Source of the DNA: Gonocerus acuteangulatus
Taxonomy: Eukaryota > Arthropoda > Insecta > Hemiptera > Coreidae
Length of the DNA: 64,000 bases
Assembly (NCBI GenBank): GCA_946811695.1
Contig: OX328128.1
Coordinates: 29,745,457-29,809,456, forward strand
Direction: 5' to 3'
In this document: piece by piece, positions 11,770 to 23,474 of the stretch
Layout: the number at the start of each line of letters is the position of its first letter
Position numbering within the stretch: the first letter of the stretch is position 1
Position numbers and translations under genes: made by a program
The notes under the pieces: generated by a model
Databases searched by the model: none
What the model was told of the DNA's origin: nothing
The model's input: only the letters and a program-made list of their open reading frames with translations

Positions 11770-13000
11770 TAGCTTGCAAAAACTGTTTATAAAGTGTATG
11801 GAGCTTACTTCGTAATCAAATAATTTTCCCATAAAAAAATAAGAGAAGTCGGTTCATTAGGAATGGGGTTTACTCAAGAACAAAACAAATTTGCTCGTAT
11901 AGGCCGTAATTTTTCTTTTGTTGCAAGAGAACTAGACAGACATCGTGTCCTACTAATGTTAAAGATGTGTAAGTTTAAGGTGAGGGTGGAGAAGGATCTT
12001 TTACTTCAAGATTTGGTTTGAAAAAGTACTAAGTTAGTCAATTATAACCTTCTGAAATCGAATTATTTTAACTAATAATCGAGTGAGGAGCATTGAAACC
12101 GTTGTCAGTTGAGTGCTAACATTTTGAATACGACTACTACCCTTGTAGTTGGTAACAAAAAACTGACTCATACAATGAGGCATTGGAAATTGCTCCTGTT
12201 CCTATGTTTAAGGCATAAGTAATTATTGAAGTAATGTTTCCAATGAGTCAGAAAATAAGCGATTACTGCCAAAAAATAAGGATTCGGACCTTCATTTAAT
12301 GCGATGCCGTTAAGTTTTATTTCCCGGTGGGTGCATGGCCAATTCCGACTCTCCCATCCATATGTGCAATGGATATCTATTAATTCTAGGAGTAAAGTCA
12401 CAAGAATATCTAATAAACTCTTGTGACTTCAATTTATTAGATGTTGAATTGTAGAATTTCTTGTAGTAAGAATCTAATTGAATGTAATCCACCTAGAAAG
12501 GGTCCAATCTCCATGAGCCATAGCTATTAGGACCCTCCTGTAGTCCGGGCAAAAAATCCAGCTGAGAGATGAGACAAGGGTCCAATAAATTAGCCGATGG
12601 ACCCTTTTCGTCCTATAAGAAGGAGTTCCTAAACCCGCTCGATCTAATGAAGAGGATTCTGTCTATTTCAATTAGACCCACGTGGATCCGGATCCACCAA
12701 AAACCCGTTCTATAAACAAGGGCTCGACAAGAAAAACACCCGTTCTTTGTAAGATGGCTCACCGATCGCTAAAGAAAGGATCTCATTCGTAGAAACAAGA
12801 TCTCGTATGTACTAATAGCTTTTTCGTCAGAACCTTTCGTAAAAATGGATTCCAATTAATAGTAAAAGACAAGTCCGTTGAGGCAGCAAAGACAAAACCT
12901 AGCATATTAGTGTGATTGGGGAATTGTTTCCTGAAAAAAGGTAATTCTGGGCTATTAGAGCTCAAACTTGGATTTTCGAGGGACTTCTTAAATGAGTTAC
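11770..13000. other. No recognisable feature
   Basis: Unique-looking AT-rich sequence. The frames at 12168-12492 and 12783-13004 (60-77 codons) resemble no family I know. Confidence 0.45.
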
Positions 13001-13004
13001 ACAA

Positions 13005-13273
13005 ATATTTTTGCCACTGATCTCAAAAATTGTTACAAATATCGCCGGAAAACGAAAAATGGTTTCATTCGTTTTCCCACGTTCAGGAACCTATCAAACG
13101 TTTAGTTGCAACCATGTTAAATCGAAAACATACACGTTACGATTTTTGCACGCAAATTTCGCTCCAGTGGACGGATTCTGCTGGCTAACGACCTTTCAAT
13201 TCAGACGAAAGATTTTTGTACTAAATTTTATCAAAATCCGAGCATTTTTGAGCCTGTGAGAGAGGGTACAGAC

Positions 13274-13333
<60 letters not shown>

Positions 13334-13455
13334 CTGTTTGCTTGTTCCTTATACAAATCCACACTGTTTGACCGATTTTGACCAAACTTGGCACTCAGGT
13401 TTGTCATGAGGTCAACCTCATAAGTAGGATTCCTCCCTAGGAGGGAGGGAGGAAC
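13005..13455 (+). mobile_element. Hairpin-ended rolling-circle-like element, 3' part (subfamily B)
   Basis: The body at 13011-13260 is the inverse of the sequence at 32815-32990 and of part of 46.1 kb. It is followed by an (AT)n run, one ~70-bp piece of the Helitron-associated monomer (13330-13393) and a 3' end with CATGAGGTCAACCTCAT, a hairpin TCCTCCC/GGGAGGGA and GGAACCGCGGTAAAA. Body, AT run and hairpin occur in the same order in the 24.2-kb copy. Confidence 0.6.
13273..13329. repeat. (AT)n microsatellite
   Basis: TA alternation inside the repeat described for 13005-13455. Confidence 0.95.
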
Positions 13456-14267
13456 CGCGGTAAAAGATAATTACACTACTTACTTATACTCTCTCCAAAT
13501 CGACTGAGATGGGGTTTGTCGCTTGCTCCTGCAGAATCAAATGAGCAAGGAAGCCGAGTGGCGGCAAACATCAAACCTAAAGCTCAAGTGTCTCATTGAT
13601 TTCGTGTCGGTATTTATCTTTCGTAGTTTGTATTAATTACAAATATAATGGTTTAATTGTAATGTTCCACCTATTTTTTTCCTCATTTAATTTTGTTATT
13701 TTAATGAATTAATTTTTTTTTAATTTTATTTTATTATATCTACAGCTAACAATTTTGAAATCCGATGTTATTTTATTTTGAGCCGTCTAAGCGTTTGGCC
13801 CGCGAAATGACATACCTGATATAGACAGGTGGAGATATAGAACTCCAATATATATTAGAACCTATTTACCTATAATCCCCGAGAGAATACTCCCGCTCTG
13901 GGAGAAATTGATTCCTCTCTTATCAGAAAGTGAATCAACAATAAACAAACAGGCAATCATTAGACGGTGTTGATCAATCATGAATGGAACCTTCTCCATA
14001 TATTTGGACGGACCGGCTCAATTTCACTCGGCAAATATTTCGATACGGCATTAATCCTCGTATGTAATCCACCGGCTCTATCGATTACATACCTACTATC
14101 GATTATGGTTGATTTTAATGTCGACTTAAGCATTGCTCAGGGTTCTTTCAGTATTCCAGTGTCCATTTTATGCCCTATTTATTTTTTATATGAGAAACAG
14201 TGTTATAGTGTTTTCAAGAGCGAACGTTCAGGCAGAGGATAGAATAATTTCAATAAATGTGCCTAAG

Positions 14268-14850
14268 CGTGAAGGAGCCTTTCTGAAAACCTTCTTTAAT
14301 TTCAAGCGATAATGGTGATGTCCCATCACTCTTTTTCCCCTGGTTAAGAGTTGGGGGACACTTGGGAATCGAAGGTGAAGGAAACCAGAAGAACATATTG
14401 CAAACAATTACAATTATTGTAAACATAATAAATACATATATTATATTGTTATGGTTTTAGGGTCTTATTTTAATTAATTTCTATTTTTAATTTTAATATT
14501 AGAACTCGTTACTAATTGCACCATACTTCGAAAATTGTCGGCGCTAGTCTAACGCCCACCTTATTAAATAAGTAGATATTTATTTATCAGTCTGCTTCTA
14601 CTCCCCACGTTAAACTAATACCTAATTTCTTTTTTTCTTTTTTTTTTTAATGCAGGATTAACGGATATGGTGTACTTTTATGGCTTCCTTAATGGTAACA
14701 CATATGCTGCAGTCCGTGAATACAGTCGCTGTTTCCCTGGAAGACGCCGGAAATAAATAATTGTAATTCTTTCCAATATGTTCTTCCGTCTTCCTTCTCC
14801 CTCGATTCCGAAGTGTCCCCCAATCCACAATCAGATCAAAAAGAGTGTGA
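14268..14850. repeat. Inverted-repeat element (MITE-like), also the empty site for a Helitron
   Basis: The left arm (about 14310-14425) carries GGGGGACACTT.GGAATCGA and GAAGAACATATTG. The right arm (about 14755-14845) carries the same blocks inverted (CAATATGTTCTTC, TCGATTCCGAAGTGTCCCCC). The left arm and the following GTTATGGTTTTAGGGTC align with 40851-40976 plus 41914-41980, where a Helitron interrupts the same sequence. Confidence 0.75.
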
Positions 14851-14997
14851 ACCTAGAACCTGTAATGACTGAATGAATGAAATCCGAAAACACAGTTGTT
14901 CATTAAAAAAACCATTAGTTTTGCCATGAGACAAACGTTTGAGTAGCTCTGCTACATGCTGAGATAGAACGCTCATTTTTGCGTCAATTAAGTACAA

Positions 14998-15432
14998 ATG
15001 ACACGCAGAATAAACTTTGTGTGTCGTTTTACCAGAGTTTTTGTTCTTTCGCCACGAAACTTAGTATATAGTATTCCCCCTAGCCAACGATCGAACGAGT
15101 TCCTTAACCATCAAAATCGGTCAATCTGGGGGGAGGAGTTACTCCGGACACAAAGTAGTTATTTTCCCATATCGCCCGTAAGTTTTGTTGTATTAAAACA
15201 AAACTCGGTATTCCTTTTGGTCTATTTAATAGAAGAAAGTGTTGTAAAAATAATCTAAATTGGCCCATTAAAAGGGGGGGTTACTCTGGACCCACATTTC
15301 CGATTTGTCACCACCAGCCGCAATTTTTGTTATATTTCAACGAAACTCGGCATTCGTAGTGGTAATCTACAGAGGAAAATTTGTTGTAAAAATGAACTAA
15401 ACTGGTCTGTCGGAAGGGGGGGGGGGATTTAC
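14998..15432 (-). repeat. Hairpin-ended repeat, internal part (minus)
   Basis: GAGTTTTTGTTCTTTCGCCACGAAACTTAG, ACGAGTTCCTTAACCA and two ~130-bp subrepeats with AACGAAACTCGG and GGGGGG..TTACTC blocks. It is the inverse of the subrepeat array in the 24.2-kb and 50.9-kb copies, more diverged. I see neither terminus. Confidence 0.65.
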
Positions 15433-15894
15433 TTATACTATGTTTGAATAGAAATTTCCCGCCAAAACGTAGTTAATAAATTTGTAGATTGGAATACAAC
15501 AAGGGCAACTCTAGATTCATCAAAAATTATATACTTCTGACAAGTATGGATTATCCTTGTATACTGATATTTCCAGGAAGAGGATGCACAAATCCACATT
15601 AAGCCGATGATTATTGTTAGAAGCACCCTCTAGATATAATCATGACTAATGTTCATTGACTAAGAAGCTACCGGAACACACTCTAATGAAATCCTCCAGG
15701 CTCGCTTCCTTCCATTAGCATCCTGGAACTCCGTGCCCTTCAATCCTTAGTCCTTAATCACTCCCTTCGGTTGATCCTTTCCAAAATGTACTATTCAATC
15801 AATAAACTTCTAAACAAAGCTGGAGTAATATCCAAAAGCTTCAATCATCCCAGTGTTTACACCATTCAATAAAGTGGCCGATGAGAATGAGGAA

Positions 15895-16005
15895 ATGGGC
15901 AGATTACGGCAGGGATGTTTCTCATTTCAGGGCCCATTGAGAAAATTCTGGTCTGCACACTGTATTTTGACGTTAATGGCCCAGATGACGGTCCACCATA
16001 GAAAA
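15895..16005 (+). mobile_element. SINE body fragment
   Basis: TTTCTCATTTCAGGGCCCATTGAGAAAATTC..GTCTGCACAC and TTAATGGCCCAGATGA match the body and tail of the poly(A) tRNA SINE (27.1 and 55.3 kb). The tRNA head is missing. Confidence 0.6.
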
Positions 16006-16150
16006 GAACACAAAACACATTGGATCTGGAGTAAACTTCCCCTCTTGATGGACCTATCTTGATTTAACAAACTCTTTCATTCGTTTGTTATGGAAGAGCA
16101 GTGTATCGTAACAGGAAAACAAAAATTATGGCCGCCATCGTCTTTCAGCT

Positions 16151-16160
16151 TAATTAATTA

Positions 16161-16204
<44 letters not shown>
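16151..16204. repeat. (AT)n microsatellite
   Basis: TA alternation preceded by TTAATTAATTAA. Confidence 0.95.
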
Positions 16205-16207
<3 letters not shown>

Positions 16208-16284
16208 TGCACCCATTAAACTATTAACTACAGATTGATACCTAATGTCTAATTGAAGTACCTAGTAGTTGGTTTGTTTTTTGT

Positions 16285-16461
16285 ATTTAACGGCGTATCA
16301 ACTATTGGACTGTTAACTCCGAGCTATCTACAGGTTGCCGCCCTTTTATAATCCTAACAGTACGAGGTCGGTCACCCATTCAGGTACTGGCCAAGCCCGA
16401 CGTTGCTGAACTTCGATAATCCACGAGAACCGGTGCATTGAACGTGGCTATGACCGTTGGC
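16285..16461 (-). mobile_element. 5S rRNA-derived SINE
   Basis: The most complete copy. Minus strand: 5S-like head with GCCAACGGTCATAGCCACG, CGAAGTTCAGCAACGTCGGG and CAGTACCTGAATGGGTGACC (the 5S segment AGTACTTGGATGGGTGACC with few changes). The tail then reads GGCAACCTGTAGATAGC, CGGAGTTAACAG and GATACGCCGTTAAA. Confidence 0.88.
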
Positions 16462-16469
16462 AGCAGTTG

Positions 16470-17750
16470 TTGTTAAACTATATTTTGTATAACTAACCTG
16501 ACCACTTCATATTCGAATGTCATCGTTCTCAACAAAAGATACGGACAACTTAGACGACTCCTCGGGCCCTTATTTAAATTATCGTTCCAGAACAAACTTA
16601 TGACGTACGAAACAATCATTCTATCTAAATTGCCGAAAAGAATAAAGGCATTCCAGTCTGTGGTTCTCATTTTTAAATGCCCAACAACATTTTTAACATC
16701 CCATTTGTCCTTGACCTTGGTAAAATCCGTCTTCAAATGTTCACCTCTAAGTTGGCTCACCATCCTAATCCTGAAGGTCTATCCTTATCTTCCTAATCCT
16801 ATCATGACAATCCTCCCAGGCAGCTTAATAGATAACCTACGCTGATCTCTTCGTAATCATTAATATATTGTATGCCAAGCTCTTGATGTTGGGTTCTTCC
16901 TAATTTTTTATTATTTTAGTTTATATTTCTTTACTTTTCTGGATTTGGTTAATTTGAACCTAATATATCTTTGTCGACAAACTTGATCCTTATACGGTGT
17001 ATAGTTTGTACAGACCAGAAACAAAAATTCGTCTTTCCGAGCCCTAAATAAGGATTTCAAATCAACCATCTTTCCAGCAATCTATTAGTGGTATTACCAT
17101 ACCAACTACATACCAATATATATCGATACAGATACTAAAATAACTATTATGCGATAGAACAATGTTGACTGAAGGTCTAGTAGAAACAGTATCAAATCCC
17201 TGTTCCATTCTTCTACTGGAATCACTGCTTGGAGAATGTTTGCTGAAGAGAGACAACAGGAAGATTGGTTCGGGATCCTCAAGTGGGTTTCAATGACGTC
17301 AACCTTTGCTCTCTCCACTTCTACCTCAATACACAGGGTACATAGAGAAACTGAGAAAGCTTTCAATCTTCCTGGCCTTTGTCCATTCACCTGTTATATT
17401 GATGATACAAGCATTTGTTATCTCCAAAATATACGCTTTTTATCTTTTCGTTTTTTGTTTTTTTTTTTTTTGGTTTTTTGTTTATTTATTTATTAAAATC
17501 TCTACTAGGCATATATACTTGGAACACGCATGAGTAGAAATAATAATTTTAGGACAGGTTACCTTCCTTTTCTAGTCAGGTTAGTGCTAATTCCTTTTAT
17601 TTATTCGGAAGGAAAGCCATTATCACTGGAGGTAATCTAACCCACGACCTTAGACAAGCAGCCAGCACTCACGGCCACTGGGCCTCAAAAAAATACTAAA
17701 TTTAAATAAAGTCATGTTTTAATAATAGGCAACAAGATAACCAATGCTGA
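16470..17750. other. No recognisable gene
   Basis: Frames of 60-96 codons overlap on both strands without conserved motifs. An IDDT tetrapeptide near 17400 recalls a reverse-transcriptase box, but its surroundings do not. Confidence 0.45.
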
Positions 17751-17756
17751 TTTTAT

Positions 17757-18765
17757 TTATTTAAATTTTAACGTCTATTATAATTTACTCTGAATTTTAG
17801 GACGGGTTATCTATAGGTCGCCACCCTTTTCTAGCTAGGATACGGCTGATGTCTTTTCTTTTTCCCTAAGAAAAGCCACCACACCTAGCGGGAATCGAAC
17901 CCATGACCCTTGGCCTGGACTATTAAGTTCTCAAGCCTTAGGGGACATCTGCATTAGTCCCGATCCGATCCGATAGCCACCCACTGTCTGAACAAAACCA
18001 AACACATGCATTTCAATGGAGGTACCTATATTGGTCCCAACCCGTCCCGATCCGATCCGATCTGATGGCCACCGATTCTCGGCCGTTTGAACTTGTTTGT
18101 TTCTAGGCCGACTTCGGACCGACGAAGCAAAATGCGCCAAAGCACATATTGCGTTTCAAAAAGGTCTACAGCCTCTACATCTTAACCTATTTCAATGCAT
18201 TTGTTTTTAAATGATAGCTAATACAATTTAGAACAACCTTGTCACTTCACATTTTTGTTTTTTGTTTCCCTTGTTTATTATATTACGTTGAAAGGTGTTT
18301 ATAACCATCCAATGTCTATAACTTTCCAATGTAGATAACCTTCTAGCTAACGTTATAAATAAATATTTCTCCGTTCTTACAAATAATTTTAATATATGAT
18401 TACTAATACTTCTTTTCTCATAGTGTAACAGTTAATAATTAACTGTTTCAATAAGATTTATTTTTTCGGAACTGATATACTTCCAGAAGATTGATTGGCC
18501 TCTCAACTCGTACTTTATACCTCAAACATTCAACCTAATCGAAGGTGTCGATGCTTATTAGGTAGTAATTTCTTAAATTAATCACTCATTTTCACTTCAC
18601 TACGAGGTCATTACTGTCGAGCTGTGACTAAATCGAATTGGACCAATTTAGGCACTCACTTGGGCCGTTGTCGGTCAAACGAAATTGGATTGGATCGAAT
18701 CGGATCGGGAGAAATATGGGGCAATTGTAGGTGCAGCCTTAACACTCACTAACACCGGGCCTCCT
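17757..18765 (-). mobile_element. tRNA-Leu/Ser-like SINE split by a DNA transposon
   Basis: Minus-strand SINE in two parts, 17757-17940 and 18742-18765. Tail, body and box B (GGGAATCGAACCC on the plus strand) lie left; the rest of the head (CACTCACTAACACCGGGCCTCC) lies right. Rejoined at the duplicated TTA, it matches the uninterrupted copies at 8.0 and 54.7 kb. Confidence 0.85.
17941..18738. mobile_element. PIF/Harbinger-like non-autonomous element (798 bp)
   Basis: The left end reads GGGGACATCTGCATTAG and then CCCGATCCGATCC; the right end inverted reads GGCTGCACCTACAATTG and later CCCGATCCGATTC. The ends are therefore imperfect TIRs. It is flanked by TTA on both sides (17938-17940 and 18739-18741). 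A 3-bp TWA duplication with G-rich TIRs is the PIF/Harbinger signature. No transposase frame is present. The interior holds AT-rich filler, so a further insertion is possible. Confidence 0.8.
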
Positions 18766-18812
18766 ATGCTCATTTAAAAACATATGATAGCGAAAAAAAA
18801 ACAGATAATTAA

Positions 18813-19064
18813 ATGAAATCACTGATTCAAAATTTAAACCAGTTATTTGAACATGAAATACTATTTGTTTTAAGTAAAACAGATCCGAAACTTTTACTTT
18901 CTGCCTTAGCTGATTGTTACTCTACAGTCCTTAAAGAATTGTTGCAATGGCAGATTGAAGTGAGACGCTGGTGCTCTGAGTATTCAAGAATCTTGATTGT
19001 CTCAGAGCATCAAAGCAGAAGAAAACTGACTCCTTTGAGGTTTCGGACAAAAGGAGGCTTCTGA
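18813..19064 (+). other. Unassigned 83-codon open frame
   Basis: Begins MKSLIQNLNQLFEHEILF and runs to TGA at 19064. No domain recognised and no splice support. The composition is not strongly low-complexity, so it is recorded, but probably chance. Confidence 0.15.
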
Positions 19065-19230
19065 AATCCTTTTCCAGTAATTGAACATGAAGGAAAAGAA
19101 AAATATACTAAATGAACGAGAAGTCATAACGCAAATGTACAAAATGGAAATTTCAGTGCTGAAAAAGAGACCATCACATTCTTCTCTTTGAATTCAAATC
19201 CTAGAAAAGATATAGCCTACTTTTTTTAGG

Positions 19231-19300
19231 GCTTACCAACAGCTGTGCTATAGGTTCCCACCCTTTCATAATAACAACAGCACGTGGTTTTCCGAGTATA
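19231..19300 (-). mobile_element. 5S-derived SINE fragment
   Basis: CTATAGGTTCCCACCCTTTC, then ATAATAACAACAGCACGTGG, match the junction between tail and 5S head in the copies at 16.3 and 31.3 kb. Confidence 0.6.
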
Positions 19301-19327
19301 CGCTCTTCGATCAAAATACTGACAACA

Positions 19328-19415
19328 CAACTCCCTAGTGTGCTTTGTGGTCTTGAATCAGTTACTTCTACAGTATCTTTGGGCCCTCGTGACCTGTTAC
19401 GACTGTCAGAATGGC
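19328..19415 (+). mobile_element. Body fragment of the tRNA-Ile-like SINE
   Basis: CTCCCTAGTGTGC, GGTCTTGAATCAG and GGGCCCTCGTGACCTGTTAC are the inverse of the body at 22.99-23.10 kb. It directly follows the 5S-SINE fragment in the opposite orientation. Confidence 0.65.
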
Positions 19416-19675
19416 TGCATCTTACTTTTCATAAATCTGTTAGTTATGGAGCAATACTTCTAGCCAAAACCAGAAACCCATCTTATTTTATTGAAAGGAG
19501 ATCGTTGATCGTTAGTGATGTGAAGGTATAATTCGTCACAATTGACACATTTTACCTTTCCAACTTATTCTCGAAAAATATTACAGATTTACCATAAAAC
19601 CTTAATACCGGTAGCAGTTGAACATGGAAGCTTATAAACGTAAAATTGTAAGCAATGCCATATTTTTGTGCGAAA

Positions 19676-19679
<4 letters not shown>

Positions 19680-19734
<55 letters not shown>
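19680..19734 (+). repeat. Poly(A) run of about 54
   Basis: Unbroken A-tract; no retroelement body recognised upstream. Length in the assembly should be treated as uncertain. Confidence 0.9.
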
Positions 19735-19735
<1 letters not shown>

Positions 19736-20162
19736 GGTATTCCGGTAGGCATATTTTCACCGTAAACGAATTTTAACTTTTGTTTTAGATCAGGGATCAA
19801 AACAAGTATTTTCTTTATCGAAGAAGTTAATATTTAACTGTTAAAAAAACGTCTATTTTATTAGTTAATTATTATAATTATTTATTGATTTTATGCAACG
19901 CTTCCGTAGCGATTTGCATTTTCTACAGGAGGTTATTTAATAAGATAAATAATAACTGTTAAAGAAAGACTTTTATTTTACAATACCTGGAATACTGAGC
20001 AGAAAGAAAATACACACTTCCATACCTATATTAACTAGCTCTTATCCTACACACCCAGCCCAGCTACCCAAGTACGTGTTGAAAGAGCCTTTTTAACCCT
20101 AAAGTAAATATTAAATGACTCTAGAAATAATCCGACTTCCACAAACATACTGTATATATTAT

Positions 20163-20705
20163 AATTTATTAAAAATTTTAACGTCCATTATTATTAACTA
20201 AGAATTTTGGGACGGGTTATCTATAGGTTACCACCCTTTTCCTGCCAAGATAGGGCTGATGCCTTTTCTTTTTTCTGAATAAAAGCCACAAGCACATATC
20301 TACAGTTGATTATAATAGAAAAATGAATTTGTTAGTAAAACAAAAGAAACTTAAAATGACAACGAATTTTTGGTTCAAAATTGAGCCTTCTATGCAGTAG
20401 TCGAAGAATGAGTATGTTTTCAGTACATAATTGTATTGACTTATTCAGCTTTCCTTAAGAATGAGGATTAAGAATTATCCGTATTATTCAGTGGAAGTTG
20501 GCTACTGTCAGTTTCCTGTGATTTGTGATGCCTAATCTATTCCATTTCTTCGATATGTAGGGAACCGCGCTAAGATGACGCAGTTCCTGTGAGTCGGACT
20601 TTTTTTCTAAAGAAAAACCACCACACCGTAGTGGGAATCGAACCCACGACCCTTGGCACGGAGTGTTAAATGCTCACGCCTTAACACTCACGGCCACCGG
20701 GCCTC
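20163..20705 (-). mobile_element. tRNA-Leu/Ser-like SINE split by another repeat
   Basis: Tail and body at 20163-20289, body and tRNA-like head at 20599-20705 (GGGAATCGAACCCACGACC, GGCCACCGGGCCTCC on the plus strand). About 310 bp separate the parts. The SINE segment CTTTTTTCTRAAKAAAARCCAC is present on both sides of the insert. Confidence 0.85.
20290..20599 (-). repeat. Dispersed ~310-bp repeat with the CGCAGGAAC terminus
   Basis: Aligns along its length with 33735-34018 (AAGCACATAT, CAACGAATTTTTGGTT, TACATAATTGTATTGACTTA, CTAATCTATTCCATTTCTTCG). It ends AACCGCGCTAAGATGACGCA and GTTCCTG.GAGTCGGAC before a T-run. That end, inverted, is the 5' motif of the hairpin-ended repeat family. Confidence 0.75.
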
Positions 20706-21127
20706 CATATATTATTATTGAAATTGAATTAATTCTTCAAAATAAGTGAAATGTTCTTTGATTAAAAATGTATTTTTGTTCATTTACTGAGATATATTTC
20801 TGGATACAAAACAAAAAATTAACATTAGCTTTAATTATTCCTTTAAACTTTTTCCTTTTAAATATTTTAATAACAATTACATTAAAACTTTTATCTTTTA
20901 TGTTAAAAATAACAGTAATAAAAAAACTTTTTTTAGAAAAAGTTTAAACGCAAAAAGTTATTTTCAAACTTTTACTTTTTCAAATTGAAAATAAATATAA
21001 TAAATAATAATACTTTTTTTTAAAAAAAGCTAACAATTATTTTCGACCCCTGCTTTGGATGATGTGTTTCGTGCCAAAAAATATGAAAATTGGACCTTGT
21101 TTGTCGAACATAGAGTGCTAACAGAAA

Positions 21128-21130
<3 letters not shown>

Positions 21131-21189
<59 letters not shown>
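21131..21189. repeat. (AT)n microsatellite
   Basis: Uninterrupted TA alternation. Confidence 0.95.
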
Positions 21190-21192
<3 letters not shown>

Positions 21193-22990
21193 TTGAAATA
21201 CGAGACGTTTGGATAACTGAATTACATGGAGGGTCGTCATATATTTTCAGGACTTCCTCATGGCATCAGGTCGACGTATAGAGCGTGGAATACTCCCAAT
21301 AGAGATAGAGGAAACACGCTAAAAGCCATTTTTGTTATTATTATAACACATTTATGTAACCGAAACCTCCCTCCTGGAAATCTCCAAGGGCAGTCTTGTC
21401 TTCTGGGGAACCTAGATTATTTTTATAAGAACATTTTTTTAGACATTAAAACTGATTAGGTTAACTATTACAAATATGGATTTTTTTATTTCTTGTCATT
21501 GGCAACACGGATTTAGATACTCGAGACACCACGAGAGAAAAGTAAGGGGGGCCACCACTAAGGCGGGCCCTCGATCTCCCCACACCCCAGGCTCTAGGCA
21601 ATTATGTAACCCATTGTCTTGAGCAAACTTGCGCCTACATTGTTCTCCCAGTCAGCAGTAATTCACGTTGAATAAACAAACCTCAACAAGGAAAACTACC
21701 GGACAATGGTGAAACCCTCAAGCATCAAGTCGCTCTTCAAACTTTGTCTGCTTCAATTATCAAAACTTTAAACTTCAATTAATCATAAGTAAGTATAATA
21801 AGTCCCTAATAAGTTGTATTCAGAAATGAAGTCGTTTTAAACGGTTCATAACTCGGTAAGTAATGCTTTTAAAATCTGCTTTCCTCACAATTAGCGAAAA
21901 CTCGCCGAAGCCCTGCCACATTTCAGAAATTGATTTTACAATTAATCATCTTATTAACAGCAAGAGGTTAATGGCCAATTAAAAAAAAATATTGTGTAAG
22001 GGGCCGATTAGCAAGGAAGGTATTTAAAGGAATAGATAATGGGAAACTATTGGAGAGAAGCGGAATTCCATTTGAAAACTTTAATTTCCAGTAAGATTAC
22101 ATCAATAACGTTAATAAGATGAGAGACAGGTTGAGTGAGAGAGAGCTAGTAAGAGTCTCTACTATCAATATAGAAGATAAGAGAATATTTGGGCTGACCT
22201 ACCTTTGACGAATATCTTGTGCGAGTACTCAGAAGTGGTGTGGACTCTGACCCGTCGGAGGTAAGCCAGCCCTTATAAACCCCTTCACCTCCACCTCTGC
22301 TCCATCTCGTGGCTCTACGAGGTAATTCTCGTCAGCTCTTAGGACTTACGGGAATTACCTTACGTCAGCCTCGTGCGGTTCGAATGACCCAGACGCATAT
22401 TCATTGTTTACACACCTCCAATGTTGGACAACCAACGTTTTCTCACATCTTTATTCACTTAACTAAATCCAAGGGAATAAGAGGACTTAATTAATTGTGT
22501 ATTGTGTAAAGTGAATTCGAATAAAAACCTGACGTCAGCCGTAAAGGTGAACACAATATAGCTCAGAGAATGGTAGCAATGAGCTACTAAAAGCACTTCA
22601 TCATCATCATCATTATGAAATCATTTCATTTCTAATGACAATCGGTATAATCCAGCCTTATCATGTATATGCATTTATATGTACAAACATAATGTTCACA
22701 AAATACATGCATGTAGATCATTCGTCTTATTATGTTTTTGAATTTATAAATTCAAATCTTAATATTTTAAATGGTGTAATTTTTATTTCCTGTGTATAAG
22801 ACACTTTAGGAGCATGATAAGACGAATTTTAAAGAGTCGGATAGAGGAAATCAGAATATAGGTCTACAAATTCAGAACAATAACTAATTTTTAAAGTTCT
22901 CTTGAAACTTATGACATAATTCTCTTAAAAAATGGGCACACCATTTATTAATATTATTTCTTGACGTAAAAATGATAAATTAAAAAAAAA
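21190..22990. other. No recognisable feature
   Basis: Contains moderately GC-rich stretches (21540-21720, 22190-22480) with short frames. No motif, and no match to the missing upstream spondin exon. Confidence 0.45.
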
Positions 22991-22996
22991 AAAAAT

Positions 22997-23332
22997 CAGT
23001 CACGTAACAGGCCACGAGGGCCCTGAAGGGCAGATACTATAGAGGTAGCTGATTCAAGACCATACGGCACACTAGGGAGATAGTGTGGTCAGTACTATGC
23101 TCCGGCCGCCTGATTTTCCCCTTGGCCGCTTCGACTGCAAGAGTCATTAGCACCCAAGGTACCCATTATTAAATTAATTAAAGGCTGGGTCGGCCTAGGG
23201 ACGGTAAGGGAGGCCGAATTCAACCCATGAACGAAGACACTAGAAGAAAAAATCTTTAGTGCTTTCTCGGGATTTGAACTCAGGCCTCCAGCTTATTAGT
23301 CCAGTGCTCTACCACTAAGCTAACCTCGCCCC
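22997..23332 (-). mobile_element. tRNA-Ile-like SINE
   Basis: Minus strand: GGCGAGGTTAGCTTAGTGG (box A), anticodon-loop CTAATAA (AAT), GAGTTCAAATCCCGA (box B). The body is shared with 2.1 kb. The unpaired acceptor and long body show it is a SINE rather than a tRNA gene. Confidence 0.82.
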
Positions 23333-23474
23333 AAGAATAATATATATTATGTTTATTTTCGACACTGATTAAATTAGATGACCGGGTGCCCCGAGGAACC
23401 GCACCCCGGATAAGCCCGAGGAACCGCACCGAGGCCTGCAAGACGTATTATGCCACCCGGCGTGTCGTTCTGTT

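Noticed and set aside
16285..16461. Functional 5S rRNA gene
   Set aside because: Too diverged, lacks the 5S 3' end, and continues into a tail common to dispersed copies.
17236..17496. IDDT tetrapeptide as reverse-transcriptase box
   Set aside because: No neighbouring RT motifs and the frame runs into a T-rich tract.
22309..22494. 61-codon frame near a CGGAG-GTAAGC donor-like site as an upstream spondin exon
   Set aside because: The reading frames before the donor show no spondin N residues and the phase cannot be matched.
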